Positions 4,289 through 11,933 of a DNA stretch of 11,997 nucleotides are shown here, one piece after another; the first letter of the stretch is position 1; each line of letters begins with the position of its first letter. A program made the translations under genes and the position numbers. The notes beneath the pieces are model-generated. The model saw only the letters and a list, made by a program, of their open reading frames with translations. It was not told the DNA's origin and did no database searches. Location: positions 1 to 11,997 of the forward strand of contig JBFMHD010000075.1 of the NCBI GenBank assembly GCA_040752395.1, given 5' to 3'. This DNA is from JBFMHD01 sp040752395 [NCBI: Candidatus Hydrogenedentota bacterium]. GTDB lineage: Bacteria > JBFMHD01.

Positions 4289-6721
4289 TTGCAATTTGCA
4301 ATTTATAATGGAGCGAAGCGACAAGAAGAGATGGATAGCGAACTAATTCCGATACTTGAGATGACTGATAGCGAGCTTGGGGAGCTATTTTTTAAGAGGA
4401 AACTATCTTTATCTAAATTTGATCTACGTGTAATCAAGGATTATTTCAGAGAGATAAAGAGAAATCCGACCGAACTTGAGATAGAGGTCATAGCGCAGAC
4501 ATGGAGTGAACATTGTAAACATCGGATCTTCAATGGAAGAATTTTACATAATGAAAATAATAAGATGAAGGTTATAGATGGTATTTTTAAAACTTATATA
4601 AAGGGGGTAACAGAAAAGATAATAAAAGAGCGAGATGGTTTTGTTTTATGTGCATTCGAGGATAATGCAGGATTTATAAAACTTGATGATGAGTTATCTG
4701 TCTGTTTCAAAGTAGAGACTCACAATCATCCCTCAGCGATAGAGCCATACGCAGGTGCGAATACCGGTATAGGTGGTGTTATAAGAGACATTCTTGGTGC
4801 TGGACGTGGTGCAAAACCCGGCGCCTGTATAGATGTTTTTTGTTTCGGACCACCTGATTGTGATATCGCAAATATAGAAGAAGGTGTAATACATCCACAA
4901 AGCATATTAAGGGGTGTAGTAAAAGGTGTAAGAGATTATGGTAATCGTATGGGCATACCTACTCTATGTGGCGCGATACATTTTAATAAGGTCTATACCT
5001 ATAACCCACTTGTTTATTGTGGTAGTGCAGGCATTATACCTATAAAGGATATCAAGAAAGAAGTTTATAAGGGTTTGAGTATAGTTCTTGTTGGTGGGAA
5101 AACAGGCAGAGATGGTTTACGGGGGGCTACTTTCTCATCTGCTTCACTTAGAGAAGATAGCAGAACTGAAGACATAGTTGCAGTCCAGATAGGAAACCCG
5201 ATAGAAGAAAAGAAGATACTTGACTTTGTATTAAAAGCCAGGGAAAAAGGATTGATAGAATATATAACTGATTGTGGTGGTGGTGGTTTATCAAGTGCTT
5301 GTGGGGAAATGTTAAAAACTACTGGTGGTAAGATATATCTTGAGAAGGTTCCGCTGAAAGAGCCGGGTATGAAATCCTGGGAAATATTTTTATCAGAGAG
5401 TCAGGAACGTATGGTTCTGGCAGTGAAAGATGAAAATTTAAAAGAATTATCTTATCTTACTACAATATACGATATTGATTGCACAGAGATAGGTGAGATA
5501 ACAGATACCAAAAGACTCGAGGTATATTATTTTAATAATAAAGTCTGCGATTTAGAGTCTGAGTTCCTGCATAATCCACCTTATAAAGTTTTAGTATCAC
5601 ATTATAGAGACAATAATCTGAAAGCAGAGATTACTTCAAATTATAACGAAAATGAAATCTCTAATTTATTTAAACGTGTTCTTGCTGATATAAATATCGT
5701 CTCAAGGGAACCTGTTATTCGGGAATACGATTTCGAAGTACAGGGTAATACAGTTGTAAAACCTTTAATCGGCGGTCTTGGTGATATGCCACAGGATGGC
5801 GTTGCCATACGGGTTGATGGTAGTAAGAAGTATATAGGTTTAGGATGCTCGATTTTACCCTCGTATGCTTTAATCGACCCATATAATATGGGTTTATCCA
5901 CACTTGACGAAGCGGTTCGACAGATAATAGTTACGGGTGTTAATCCTGAAAAGATTGCGTTACTTGATAATTTCTGTATAGGTAATCCGGATGATTCTTA
6001 TGAACTTGGCAGATTAGTAAAATGTGCCGAGGCGATATCTTATGTTGCATTATGTTATAAGACGCCGTTTATCTCAGGCAAAGATTCATTCTACAACTAT
6101 TATATCTCAGAGAATGGTATACAATCGATACCTGTAAGTCTTTTGATAAGCTCTATTGGGATAATTGATGATAAATCAGATATTACAACGAGTAATATAA
6201 AGAGCGGTAATTCTCTTTTATGTATTGTTGGTTATACCAAAAAAGAGTTAGGTGGCAGTATATATTATAAGATTTTAGATATTAATGGTGGTCGGGTGCC
6301 AGGATTAGACCCGCAACTCGCTTTAAAAATTTATCAGCAGTTTTATAAATGTATTAAAGACAGATTAATTCTTGCAAGCCATGATGTTTCAGAGGGTGGC
6401 GTTATTGTGGCATTAACCGAGATGGGTTTTGGAATAAATTGTGGGATTGAGATAGATGTTGATAGGATAATCAAAGAAGAGGATATGAGTATATCAGAAC
6501 TATTATTTTCAGAATCGAATTCGAGGATAGTTTTTGAGATAGAAGAATCAAATCTTTTTAAGATAAAAGAGCATTTTAAAGATTTACCGTTTACGGTTAT
6601 AGGCAAAAGTGTTAATAATCACAGAAAAATTATAATTAAAAATAAGAACAATATTGTAGTTGAAGAAAGTTTAGAGGAGCTTAAGAATATATGGAAGAAA
6701 GGGTTAGAAGTTTACTATTAA
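4289..6721 (+). CDS. purL: Phosphoribosylformylglycinamidine synthase, synthetase subunit PurL
   Basis: Encodes 810 residues, longer than the ~740-residue small PurL of Bacillus. It converts FGAR, ATP and glutamine-derived ammonia to FGAM together with PurQ and PurS. Signatures are AQTWSEHCKHRIF (69-81), KVETHNHPSAIEPYAGANTG (141-160), TGRDGLRGATFSSA (272-285), TDCGGGGLSSACGEM (328-341), SESQERM (369-375) and SGKDSF (596-601). SEHCKH, the extra segment at 85-130, and SGKDS instead of the SGNVS-type motif of small PurL point to the large PurL clade whose N-terminal PurS-like domain is normally fused. Start: TTG at 4289 is nine bases after the repeat's GGGGGG. The next in-frame start, ATG 4331, lacks a good Shine-Dalgarno, and residues 1-14 look non-native, so both remain possible. 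The 3' end overlaps purQ by 31 bases. Confidence 0.95.
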   Translation: MQFAIYNGAKRQEEMDSELIPILEMTDSELGELFFKRKLSLSKFDLRVIKDYFREIKRNPTELEIEVIAQTWSEHCKHRIFNGRILHNENNKMKVIDGIFKTYIKGVTEKIIKERDGFVLCAFEDNAGFIKLDDELSVCFKVETHNHPSAIEPYAGANTGIGGVIRDILGAGRGAKPGACIDVFCFGPPDCDIANIEEGVIHPQSILRGVVKGVRDYGNRMGIPTLCGAIHFNKVYTYNPLVYCGSAGIIPIKDIKKEVYKGLSIVLVGGKTGRDGLRGATFSSASLREDSRTEDIVAVQIGNPIEEKKILDFVLKAREKGLIEYITDCGGGGLSSACGEMLKTTGGKIYLEKVPLKEPGMKSWEIFLSESQERMVLAVKDENLKELSYLTTIYDIDCTEIGEITDTKRLEVYYFNNKVCDLESEFLHNPPYKVLVSHYRDNNLKAEITSNYNENEISNLFKRVLADINIVSREPVIREYDFEVQGNTVVKPLIGGLGDMPQDGVAIRVDGSKKYIGLGCSILPSYALIDPYNMGLSTLDEAVRQIIVTGVNPEKIALLDNFCIGNPDDSYELGRLVKCAEAISYVALCYKTPFISGKDSFYNYYISENGIQSIPVSLLISSIGIIDDKSDITTSNIKSGNSLLCIVGYTKKELGGSIYYKILDINGGRVPGLDPQLALKIYQQFYKCIKDRLILASHDVSEGGVIVALTEMGFGINCGIEIDVDRIIKEEDMSISELLFSESNSRIVFEIEESNLFKIKEHFKDLPFTVIGKSVNNHRKIIIKNKNNIVVEESLEELKNIWKKGLEVYY

Positions 6722-7422
6722 AATTCCCGGGCACTAATTGTGACAGCGAGACTGATAGAGCATTAAGAACAGCCGGGTTTGATAATGATATCATCCCTAT
6801 TAATTTACTTAACAGAGATATGATTTTTGAATATTCGATGGTGGTTATACCCGGAGGCTTTAGTTATGGCGATTATATTAGGGCTGGCAGGCTTGCTCAA
6901 CTTGAGCTTGGCTTAAAGATAGGTGATGCGTTGTTTGAGTTTAAAGAAAAGGGTGGCTTGATACTTGGGATTTGTAATGGTTTTCAGATATTATTGCAGC
7001 TTGCTCTTTTGCCGCAAGCTAGTCTTACGACGAACATCTCTGGAAGATTTATCTGTAAATGGGTAAAATTAAAAATTATAAATAGAAAAACACCGTTTTT
7101 ATATCTTTTACCTTGGAAGTTTGAACTACCTGTTGCTCATATTGAGGGCAGATTTGTGACAAGTGAGAATAAAGCAAATGAATACGTTGATTCTGGGTTA
7201 GCTTCGCTTGTATATGAAGAAAATATAAACGGCTCAGAATGTGGAATAGCAGGCTTGAATGATGAGACAGGCCGGGTATTTGGTTTGATGCCGCATCCTG
7301 AACGATTTTTATTTTATGATGATTATTACAATATTGATAAAAGTAGTAATGAGAGGTATGGTAGTGGTTATATATTTTTTAGGTCTGTGTATGAATATCT
7401 GAAAGTAGGGGGTAAAATGTAG
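6691..7422 (+). CDS. purQ: Phosphoribosylformylglycinamidine synthase, glutaminase subunit PurQ
   Basis: Encodes 243 residues. This class I glutamine amidotransferase hydrolyses glutamine and feeds ammonia to PurL. FPGTNCD (12-18) is the PurQ N-terminal motif, and VVIPGGFSYGDYIRAG (51-66) holds the oxyanion-strand region. The nucleophile is Cys95 in LGICNGFQ, and the His202/Glu204 dyad lies in LMPHPERF, so the triad is intact. The protein is a little longer than the ~227 residues of Bacillus PurQ, through a YYNIDKSSNERYGSG segment near the C-terminus. The start lies 31 bases inside purL, with AGAGGAG (6673-6679) eleven bases before the ATG. No later start would keep the first strand. It ends with TAG directly against the purF ATG. 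Separate PurQ alongside PurL and PurS gives a three-subunit enzyme. Confidence 0.96.
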   Translation: MEERVRSLLLKFPGTNCDSETDRALRTAGFDNDIIPINLLNRDMIFEYSMVVIPGGFSYGDYIRAGRLAQLELGLKIGDALFEFKEKGGLILGICNGFQILLQLALLPQASLTTNISGRFICKWVKLKIINRKTPFLYLLPWKFELPVAHIEGRFVTSENKANEYVDSGLASLVYEENINGSECGIAGLNDETGRVFGLMPHPERFLFYDDYYNIDKSSNERYGSGYIFFRSVYEYLKVGGKM

Positions 7423-8814
7423 ATGGAGCTTAAGGACAAATGCGGGCTATTTGGGGTATATAACAGTCCGACCGCTTCGAAAGACATATATTTAGGCCTT
7501 TATGCACAGCAGCACAGAGGCCAGGAAAGCGCTGGAATGGTTGTCTGTTCAGAGGATGGGTCATTCAATGTTCATAAAGGAATCGGGCTTGTTACAAATG
7601 TCTTTAATGAATCCACAATAGAGAAACTTAAAGGTGGATTTGGTATAGGACATGTTAGATATTCTACATCAGGCGATACAGACATAAAAAACATACAGCC
7701 TATTGTTGTTAGCTACAGAAACAATGTATTGGGACTTGCACATAACGGGAACCTTATCAACGCATTAAGGTTAAGGGAAGAACTTGAGGATAAAGGCTCG
7801 ATATTTACAACCACAAGTGATACAGAGGTAATGCTTCATAAAATTGTAAAATCACAAAAAGTAAAGCCAGTGGATAAAATAGTTGAGGGTCTCTATGGTG
7901 TAGAGGGTGCATTTTCTATCCTACTTTTATTTGAGATGGGGATAGCTGCTGTAAGAGACCCGTGGGGTTTCAGACCTTTATTTTTCGGGAAACGGGATGA
8001 TTCATTTTATTTTGCCTCTGAAACCTGCGCATTTGATTTACTCGGTGTCAATGATTATAGAGAAGTTGAGCCAGGCGAGGGTTATTACATATCAGAGAAA
8101 AGGATTGAGAAATTCAGGCTTTTATCTTTTGCGAGACGATGTTTATGCATTTTCGAGCTTATATATTTTTCAAGACCTGATAGTACTTATAAAGGTTCAT
8201 CGATACATAATTATAGACTCAAATTAGGGATGCAGCTTTATAAAGACCAGAAAGCAGAAGCTGATATGGTTATAAGTGTACCTGATTCCTCCAATTCCGC
8301 AGCGCTTGGTTATTCTTTAGCATCAGGGATACCATTTAATATAGTAATGATAAGGAGCCATTATACAGGCAGGACATTTATAGCACCTTATCAGAGTATC
8401 CGGGATTTTAAAGTAAAGAAAAAGTTTAATATTATAAAAGACGTTGTAAAAGATAAGCGAGTTGTTGTTGTAGATGACTCGATCGTTCGTGGTACCACTG
8501 CAAAAAAGATTGTGAAATTAATAAGAGAGAGCGGCGCAAAAGAGATACATTTAAGAATAGCATCGCCTATGATTAGATACCCCTGTTATTTTGGTATCGA
8601 TATGCCTGATTTTAATGAACTTTTTGTAAATAAAATACCATCAGATAAATTTAATGGCTACATCGGCGCTGATTCAATCGGTTATCTGAAATTAGAGAGT
8701 TTGCAGAGCATATTTGGTAATAAATTTTGCAAAGCTTGTTTTGATGGTCAGTATCCGATGGAGATAAAAAATATCGAAGATACACTTATTAAAAAGACAA
8801 AGCAAGGTAGATGA
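7423..8814 (+). CDS. purF: Amidophosphoribosyltransferase PurF (iron-sulfur type)
   Basis: Encodes 463 residues. It performs the committed first step, PRPP plus glutamine to phosphoribosylamine. The N-terminal Ntn-hydrolase glutaminase begins at Cys7 (CGLFGV) after a six-residue propeptide, so maturation by propeptide removal is expected. Other glutaminase motifs are YAQQHRGQESAGM (27-39), HVRYSTSG (77-84) and LAHNGNL (105-111). The phosphoribosyltransferase half carries the PRPP loop VVVVDDSIVRGTT (347-359). Cysteines 242 (CIFELIYFSRPDS), 388 (RYPCYFG), 436 and 439 (FCKACF) match the four [4Fe-4S] ligands of the Bacillus-type enzyme, unlike the cluster-free E. coli type. The start codon directly abuts the purQ stop, so translation is probably coupled. 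The end overlaps the purM frame by four bases (ATGA). The product is the usual feedback target of AMP/GMP. Confidence 0.97.
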   Translation: MELKDKCGLFGVYNSPTASKDIYLGLYAQQHRGQESAGMVVCSEDGSFNVHKGIGLVTNVFNESTIEKLKGGFGIGHVRYSTSGDTDIKNIQPIVVSYRNNVLGLAHNGNLINALRLREELEDKGSIFTTTSDTEVMLHKIVKSQKVKPVDKIVEGLYGVEGAFSILLLFEMGIAAVRDPWGFRPLFFGKRDDSFYFASETCAFDLLGVNDYREVEPGEGYYISEKRIEKFRLLSFARRCLCIFELIYFSRPDSTYKGSSIHNYRLKLGMQLYKDQKAEADMVISVPDSSNSAALGYSLASGIPFNIVMIRSHYTGRTFIAPYQSIRDFKVKKKFNIIKDVVKDKRVVVVDDSIVRGTTAKKIVKLIRESGAKEIHLRIASPMIRYPCYFGIDMPDFNELFVNKIPSDKFNGYIGADSIGYLKLESLQSIFGNKFCKACFDGQYPMEIKNIEDTLIKKTKQGR

Positions 8815-9806
8815 GGGACAGGATGTTTACTTATAAACAGGCAGGCGTAAACATAGATACAGCTGAGAAAATCGTGGGAGAGATAGCTGTGCTCCAAAAA
8901 AAAACAGAAATAACTAAAAAATTGTTAAATAAGTTTGGTTTTTTTTCTAGCTGCTATGTTTTAAAAGGATATAAAAACCCTGTGATGGTGGCAACCTGTG
9001 ATGGTGTCGGAACCAAACTTAAATTGCTAAAAGATTATGATTTGATAGAAACAGCTGGTTGGGACGTCGTTGCTATGAATATCAATGACATCCTTACAAC
9101 AGGTGCGATGCCTTTAATGTTTTTAGATTATATAGGGATGAATAAGATTGATAGTGTATTAATAAAGAGGTTGATTAAAGGCATTACATCTGCTTGTGTT
9201 GAGAGTGAATGTATTCTGGCTGGTGGCGAAACAGCTGAAATGCCAGGACTTGTTAAACCAGATTCTTTTGAATTGGCTGGTTTTTGCGTTGGAGTTTGTG
9301 AAAAGGATGAATTAGTAAAACCTGAAACTATAATAGAAGGTGATATAGCTTTAGGATTTAAATCAAATGGTTTTCATTCAAATGGGTTCAGTTTAATTAG
9401 AAAGATATTAGAAGAGAGAAAAAAAGACTTTAATATAAAAGAGATAAAAAATTTACTTAACAGAACTAAAATTTATTATAAGGAGATAAAAAGGTTAAAA
9501 GAGCTAAAAGTAATGATTAAAGGGATAGCTCATATTACAGGTGGCGGCATCCCGCGTAACTTATCCAGGATTATTAATAAAGGTTTGGGGGTTAGAATAA
9601 AATTACCCAGGATACAATGCGAGAGTATCATAAAAATATTGAAATATGTTGATAAAAGAGAGGCTATAAATGTTTTTAATATGGGGATCGGATTAATTAT
9701 TATCTGCGATAAAAAATATTATGATAAAATTGTAGAGAATTTCAAAGAGATTTATTTTCTTTCCGAGGTGGAAAAATCAGATATTACTTGCAGGGTATTT
9801 ATATGA
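8811..9806 (+). CDS. purM: Phosphoribosylformylglycinamidine cyclo-ligase PurM (AIR synthetase)
   Basis: Encodes 331 residues from ATG 8811, or 327 from ATG 8823. It closes the imidazole ring: FGAM plus ATP gives AIR. It belongs to the same fold superfamily as PurL. Family motifs are YKQAGVNID (8-16), ATCDGVGTKLKLL (61-73), NINDILTTGAMPLMFLDYIG (90-109), LAGGETAEMPGL (136-147), GFKSNGFHSNGFSLIR (182-197), GIAHITGGGIPRNL (238-251) and VFNMGIGL (288-295). Two starts compete. ATG 8811 overlaps the purF stop as ATGA but has only AAGG three bases away. ATG 8823 has AGGG (8814-8817) five bases upstream and begins closer to the conserved core, so it may be the real one. The 3' end overlaps purN by four bases. 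Length and motifs look complete. Confidence 0.96.
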   Translation: MRDRMFTYKQAGVNIDTAEKIVGEIAVLQKKTEITKKLLNKFGFFSSCYVLKGYKNPVMVATCDGVGTKLKLLKDYDLIETAGWDVVAMNINDILTTGAMPLMFLDYIGMNKIDSVLIKRLIKGITSACVESECILAGGETAEMPGLVKPDSFELAGFCVGVCEKDELVKPETIIEGDIALGFKSNGFHSNGFSLIRKILEERKKDFNIKEIKNLLNRTKIYYKEIKRLKELKVMIKGIAHITGGGIPRNLSRIINKGLGVRIKLPRIQCESIIKILKYVDKREAINVFNMGIGLIIICDKKYYDKIVENFKEIYFLSEVEKSDITCRVFI

Positions 9807-10396
9807 CCATAAAACTCGCAGTACTTGCCTCAGGCAGAGGTTCCAATTTTCAAGCTATATTACAATCGATTCTAAAAAATGAGCTTGATGCAACTATTAA
9901 AGCACTTATCTCAGATAATAAAGATGCAAAAGCTTTAACTATCGCAAAAGAAAATAATATACCCACATTTTATATTCCGTATGATAAAAATAATCGGATT
10001 GAGTTTGAGAAGAAAGCCATAGAGATTATTGATAGTTATTCCTGTGATTTAATAATTCTTGCTGGCTTTATGAGGATACTCACTTCTTTTTTTGTAAAAT
10101 ATTACGAAAATAAGATACTCAATATCCATCCATCGTTGCTACCAGCTTTTAAGGGGCTTGATGCTCAGAAACAGGCACTTTTATATGGCGTGAAAATTAC
10201 TGGCTGTAGTGTTCATATAGTTACAGAGAATCTCGATGATGGTCCGATTTTGGCACAGAGAGCTGTCCCGGTGTATGATAATGATACAGTGGAATCGCTT
10301 TCTCAAAGAATATTAGAACAAGAACATATATTGTATGTGGAAGCAATAAAGATTTATGAAAAGAAATATATAGATGGTAGAAGACAGAAGACATGA
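9803..10396 (+). CDS. purN: Phosphoribosylglycinamide formyltransferase PurN
   Basis: Encodes 197 residues. It transfers the formyl group of 10-formyltetrahydrofolate to GAR, giving FGAR. Motifs are LAVLASGRGSNFQAI (5-19, phosphate-binding loop), LISDN (35-39), LILAGFMRIL (84-93), then ILNIHPSLLPAFKGLDAQ (105-122) with catalytic Asn107 and His109, and LDDGPI (144-149) with the catalytic Asp. I place the start at ATG 9803, which overlaps the purM stop as ATGA and has AGGG seven bases upstream. An in-frame TTG at 9788 would add five residues and is less likely. The last codons (IDGRRQKT) contain the word AAGACAGAAGACAT, also found at 2864-2877, so repeat DNA has run into the 3' end. PurN dependence means the cell needs folate one-carbon units rather than formate plus PurT for this step. 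Confidence 0.95.
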   Translation: MTIKLAVLASGRGSNFQAILQSILKNELDATIKALISDNKDAKALTIAKENNIPTFYIPYDKNNRIEFEKKAIEIIDSYSCDLIILAGFMRILTSFFVKYYENKILNIHPSLLPAFKGLDAQKQALLYGVKITGCSVHIVTENLDDGPILAQRAVPVYDNDTVESLSQRILEQEHILYVEAIKIYEKKYIDGRRQKT

Positions 10397-10405
10397 AGTC
10401 AAACT

Positions 10406-10476
10406 TCTCACTTTTTCATTATCTTGCCTCTTGCTTCTACTTGATATTATTATAGTTACAATGTTTTTCAGAGGAG
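10406..10476 (+). repeat. Leader repeat, copy B, carrying the purD ribosome-binding site
   Basis: 10421-10476 repeats copy A almost exactly (pyrimidine word, TTGATATTATTATAG, core GTTACAATGTTTTTCAGAGG at 10455-10474 with one base changed). Its GAGGAG end lies six bases before the purD ATG. Resemblance to the window-end copy C extends further left, starting at CTCACTT around 10408. Confidence 0.88.
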
Positions 10477-10482
10477 AAACAA

Positions 10483-11739
10483 ATGAGGGTCGCAGTACTT
10501 GGTAAAGGTGGCAGAGAACATTGTATAGTGTGTGAATTAATTGAATCAAAGACCAGACCCGAGATATATGTATATCCAGGCAGCGATGCAATGTTAAAAA
10601 TAGCAAAAAGAATTGAGATACCACAAGCGAGTACTGGTTGTGATGAACTTGTTAAAACAATGAAAAAGATAAGGATAGATTTATGTATTGTAGGTTCTGA
10701 ACAGTATCTTGAAGATGGAATAGCTGATAGATGTATAGAGAACAGGATTGCGGTGTTTGGACCCGTTAAATCATCAGCAAGATTAGAGACAAGTAAGGTT
10801 TTTGGTAAAGAATTTATGAGAAGAAACAATATACCAACCGCTGATTTTAATATAGCTTATAATGATAAAGAACTAATGAATTTGATAAAAGTGTATCCTG
10901 TAGTATTAAAATACGACGGTTTAGCAGCTGGCAAAGGCGTATCTATTTGCTATGATGAAAAAGAAGTAAAAAATTACATCAATGATGTCTTTACGTTAAA
11001 AAAGTTTGGACAGATTAAACCTGTTATAGTTGAGGAGTGTTTACAAGGAAAAGAACTATCAGTAATCTGTGCTGTATCAGATGGCGCATATCGGATTTTT
11101 CCATGTGCAAGGGATTATAAAAGATTATTCGATGGAGATAAAGGACCGAATACTGGTGGGATGGGAGCGGTTGCTTCTACTTCACTTATTACAGCAAATC
11201 TTTTTCTTGAAATAAAATCTAAAATAATCGAACCTACTATCAAAGCACTATTGAAAAATGAATTGTCTTATCGTGGATTTTTATATTTCGGATTAATACT
11301 AACGGATGCTGGACCAAAAGTATTAGAATATAATTGCAGGTTCGGGGACCCTGAAGCCCAGGCTATACTACCATTGATTGATGGTGATTTTACTCGTTTT
11401 ATATATAAAGCTGCAAAAGGGGTGATTGATGATAGTTTAATATCATCAAGGAAGGGCTGGTGTACCTGTCTTGTATTAGCTTCACAGCGATACCCTTATG
11501 AATCAGATAAAGGTGCTGAAATAAAAGGACTCGAAGCTATTCGTATGGCAAGGGTTTATCACTCAGGAACATATTTTGAGAATGGTTGTTATAAAGTTTC
11601 AGGTGGCAGAGCATTAAGTGTGAGCGCTATTGGTTATAATCGAGAGAGTGCTGTAAGTAGAGTGTATTCTGAGATAGAAAAAATCTATTTTGAAGGTATG
11701 CAATATCGTAGAGATATAGGCAGGTTACACTTTGAATAG
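10483..11739 (+). CDS. purD: Phosphoribosylamine-glycine ligase PurD (GAR synthetase)
   Basis: Encodes 418 residues, within the usual PurD range. It is an ATP-grasp ligase joining glycine to phosphoribosylamine, the second pathway step. The N-terminal domain has VLGKGGREH (5-13), a variant of the usual GSGGREHA loop. The ATP-grasp part has VVLKYDGLAAGKGV (140-153), VIVEECLQGKELSV (181-194), CARDYKRLFDGDKGPNTGGM (208-227) and LEYNCRFGDPEAQAILP (281-297, metal and ATP ligands). At 70-77 the normally GPE-x-PL motif reads VGSEQYLEDG, an unusual substitution in the substrate-binding domain. The start is fixed by GAGGAG six bases upstream, inside repeat copy B. It is separated from purN by 86 bases, unlike the tightly packed genes before it. 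purH, often found between purN and purD in other bacteria, is absent here. Confidence 0.96.
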   Translation: MRVAVLGKGGREHCIVCELIESKTRPEIYVYPGSDAMLKIAKRIEIPQASTGCDELVKTMKKIRIDLCIVGSEQYLEDGIADRCIENRIAVFGPVKSSARLETSKVFGKEFMRRNNIPTADFNIAYNDKELMNLIKVYPVVLKYDGLAAGKGVSICYDEKEVKNYINDVFTLKKFGQIKPVIVEECLQGKELSVICAVSDGAYRIFPCARDYKRLFDGDKGPNTGGMGAVASTSLITANLFLEIKSKIIEPTIKALLKNELSYRGFLYFGLILTDAGPKVLEYNCRFGDPEAQAILPLIDGDFTRFIYKAAKGVIDDSLISSRKGWCTCLVLASQRYPYESDKGAEIKGLEAIRMARVYHSGTYFENGCYKVSGGRALSVSAIGYNRESAVSRVYSEIEKIYFEGMQYRRDIGRLHFE

Positions 11740-11769
11740 CCTACTTATTTTTTCGAGGTAGTCAATATA

Positions 11770-11837
11770 AGCGCGGTTTGCGCTCTACACTATTGGGTTC
11801 TTGGGTTCTTGGGTTATTGCGTTTTTGCGCTTTACAC
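11770..11837 (+). repeat. Compound short repeats after purD
   Basis: AGCGC/GCGCT (11770-11774, 11780-11784) forms a small hairpin. TTTGCGCTCTACAC (11777-11790) recurs as TTTGCGCTTTACAC (11824-11837), 13 of 14 bases identical. Between them are three direct 8-base units, TTGGGTTC, TTGGGTTC and TTGGGTTA (11793-11816). I see no gene in 11740-11997 and no convincing intrinsic terminator directly after purD. Confidence 0.75.
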
Positions 11838-11889
11838 AACGTATGAAAAACTAAAGATGATATGTTGGCTTCAGGCTCCGGGCTTTTGG

Positions 11890-11922
11890 CTCCAGCCGGC
11901 TGGAGTCCGTAGCCTGTAGCCT
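11890..11922 (+). repeat. 16-bp perfect palindrome and GTAGCCT tandem repeat
   Basis: CTCCAGCCGGCTGGAG (11890-11905) is a perfect palindrome, extended on both sides by a wobble and a G:C pair. Two GTAGCCT units follow (11909-11922). This G+C-rich patch stands out against the AT-rich surroundings, as dispersed intergenic repeat elements often do. No T-tract follows. Confidence 0.7.
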
Positions 11923-11933
11923 GTCCTGATACC

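Noticed and set aside
9788-9802. TTG start for purN
   Set aside because: ATG 9803 overlaps the purM stop as ATGA and has AGGG seven bases upstream, matching the coupling pattern and the usual PurN N-terminus.
10437-10829. Minus-strand frames of 103-130 codons across the purD start
   Set aside because: They cross the leader repeat and antisense purD, have no family resemblance and no ribosome-binding site of note.
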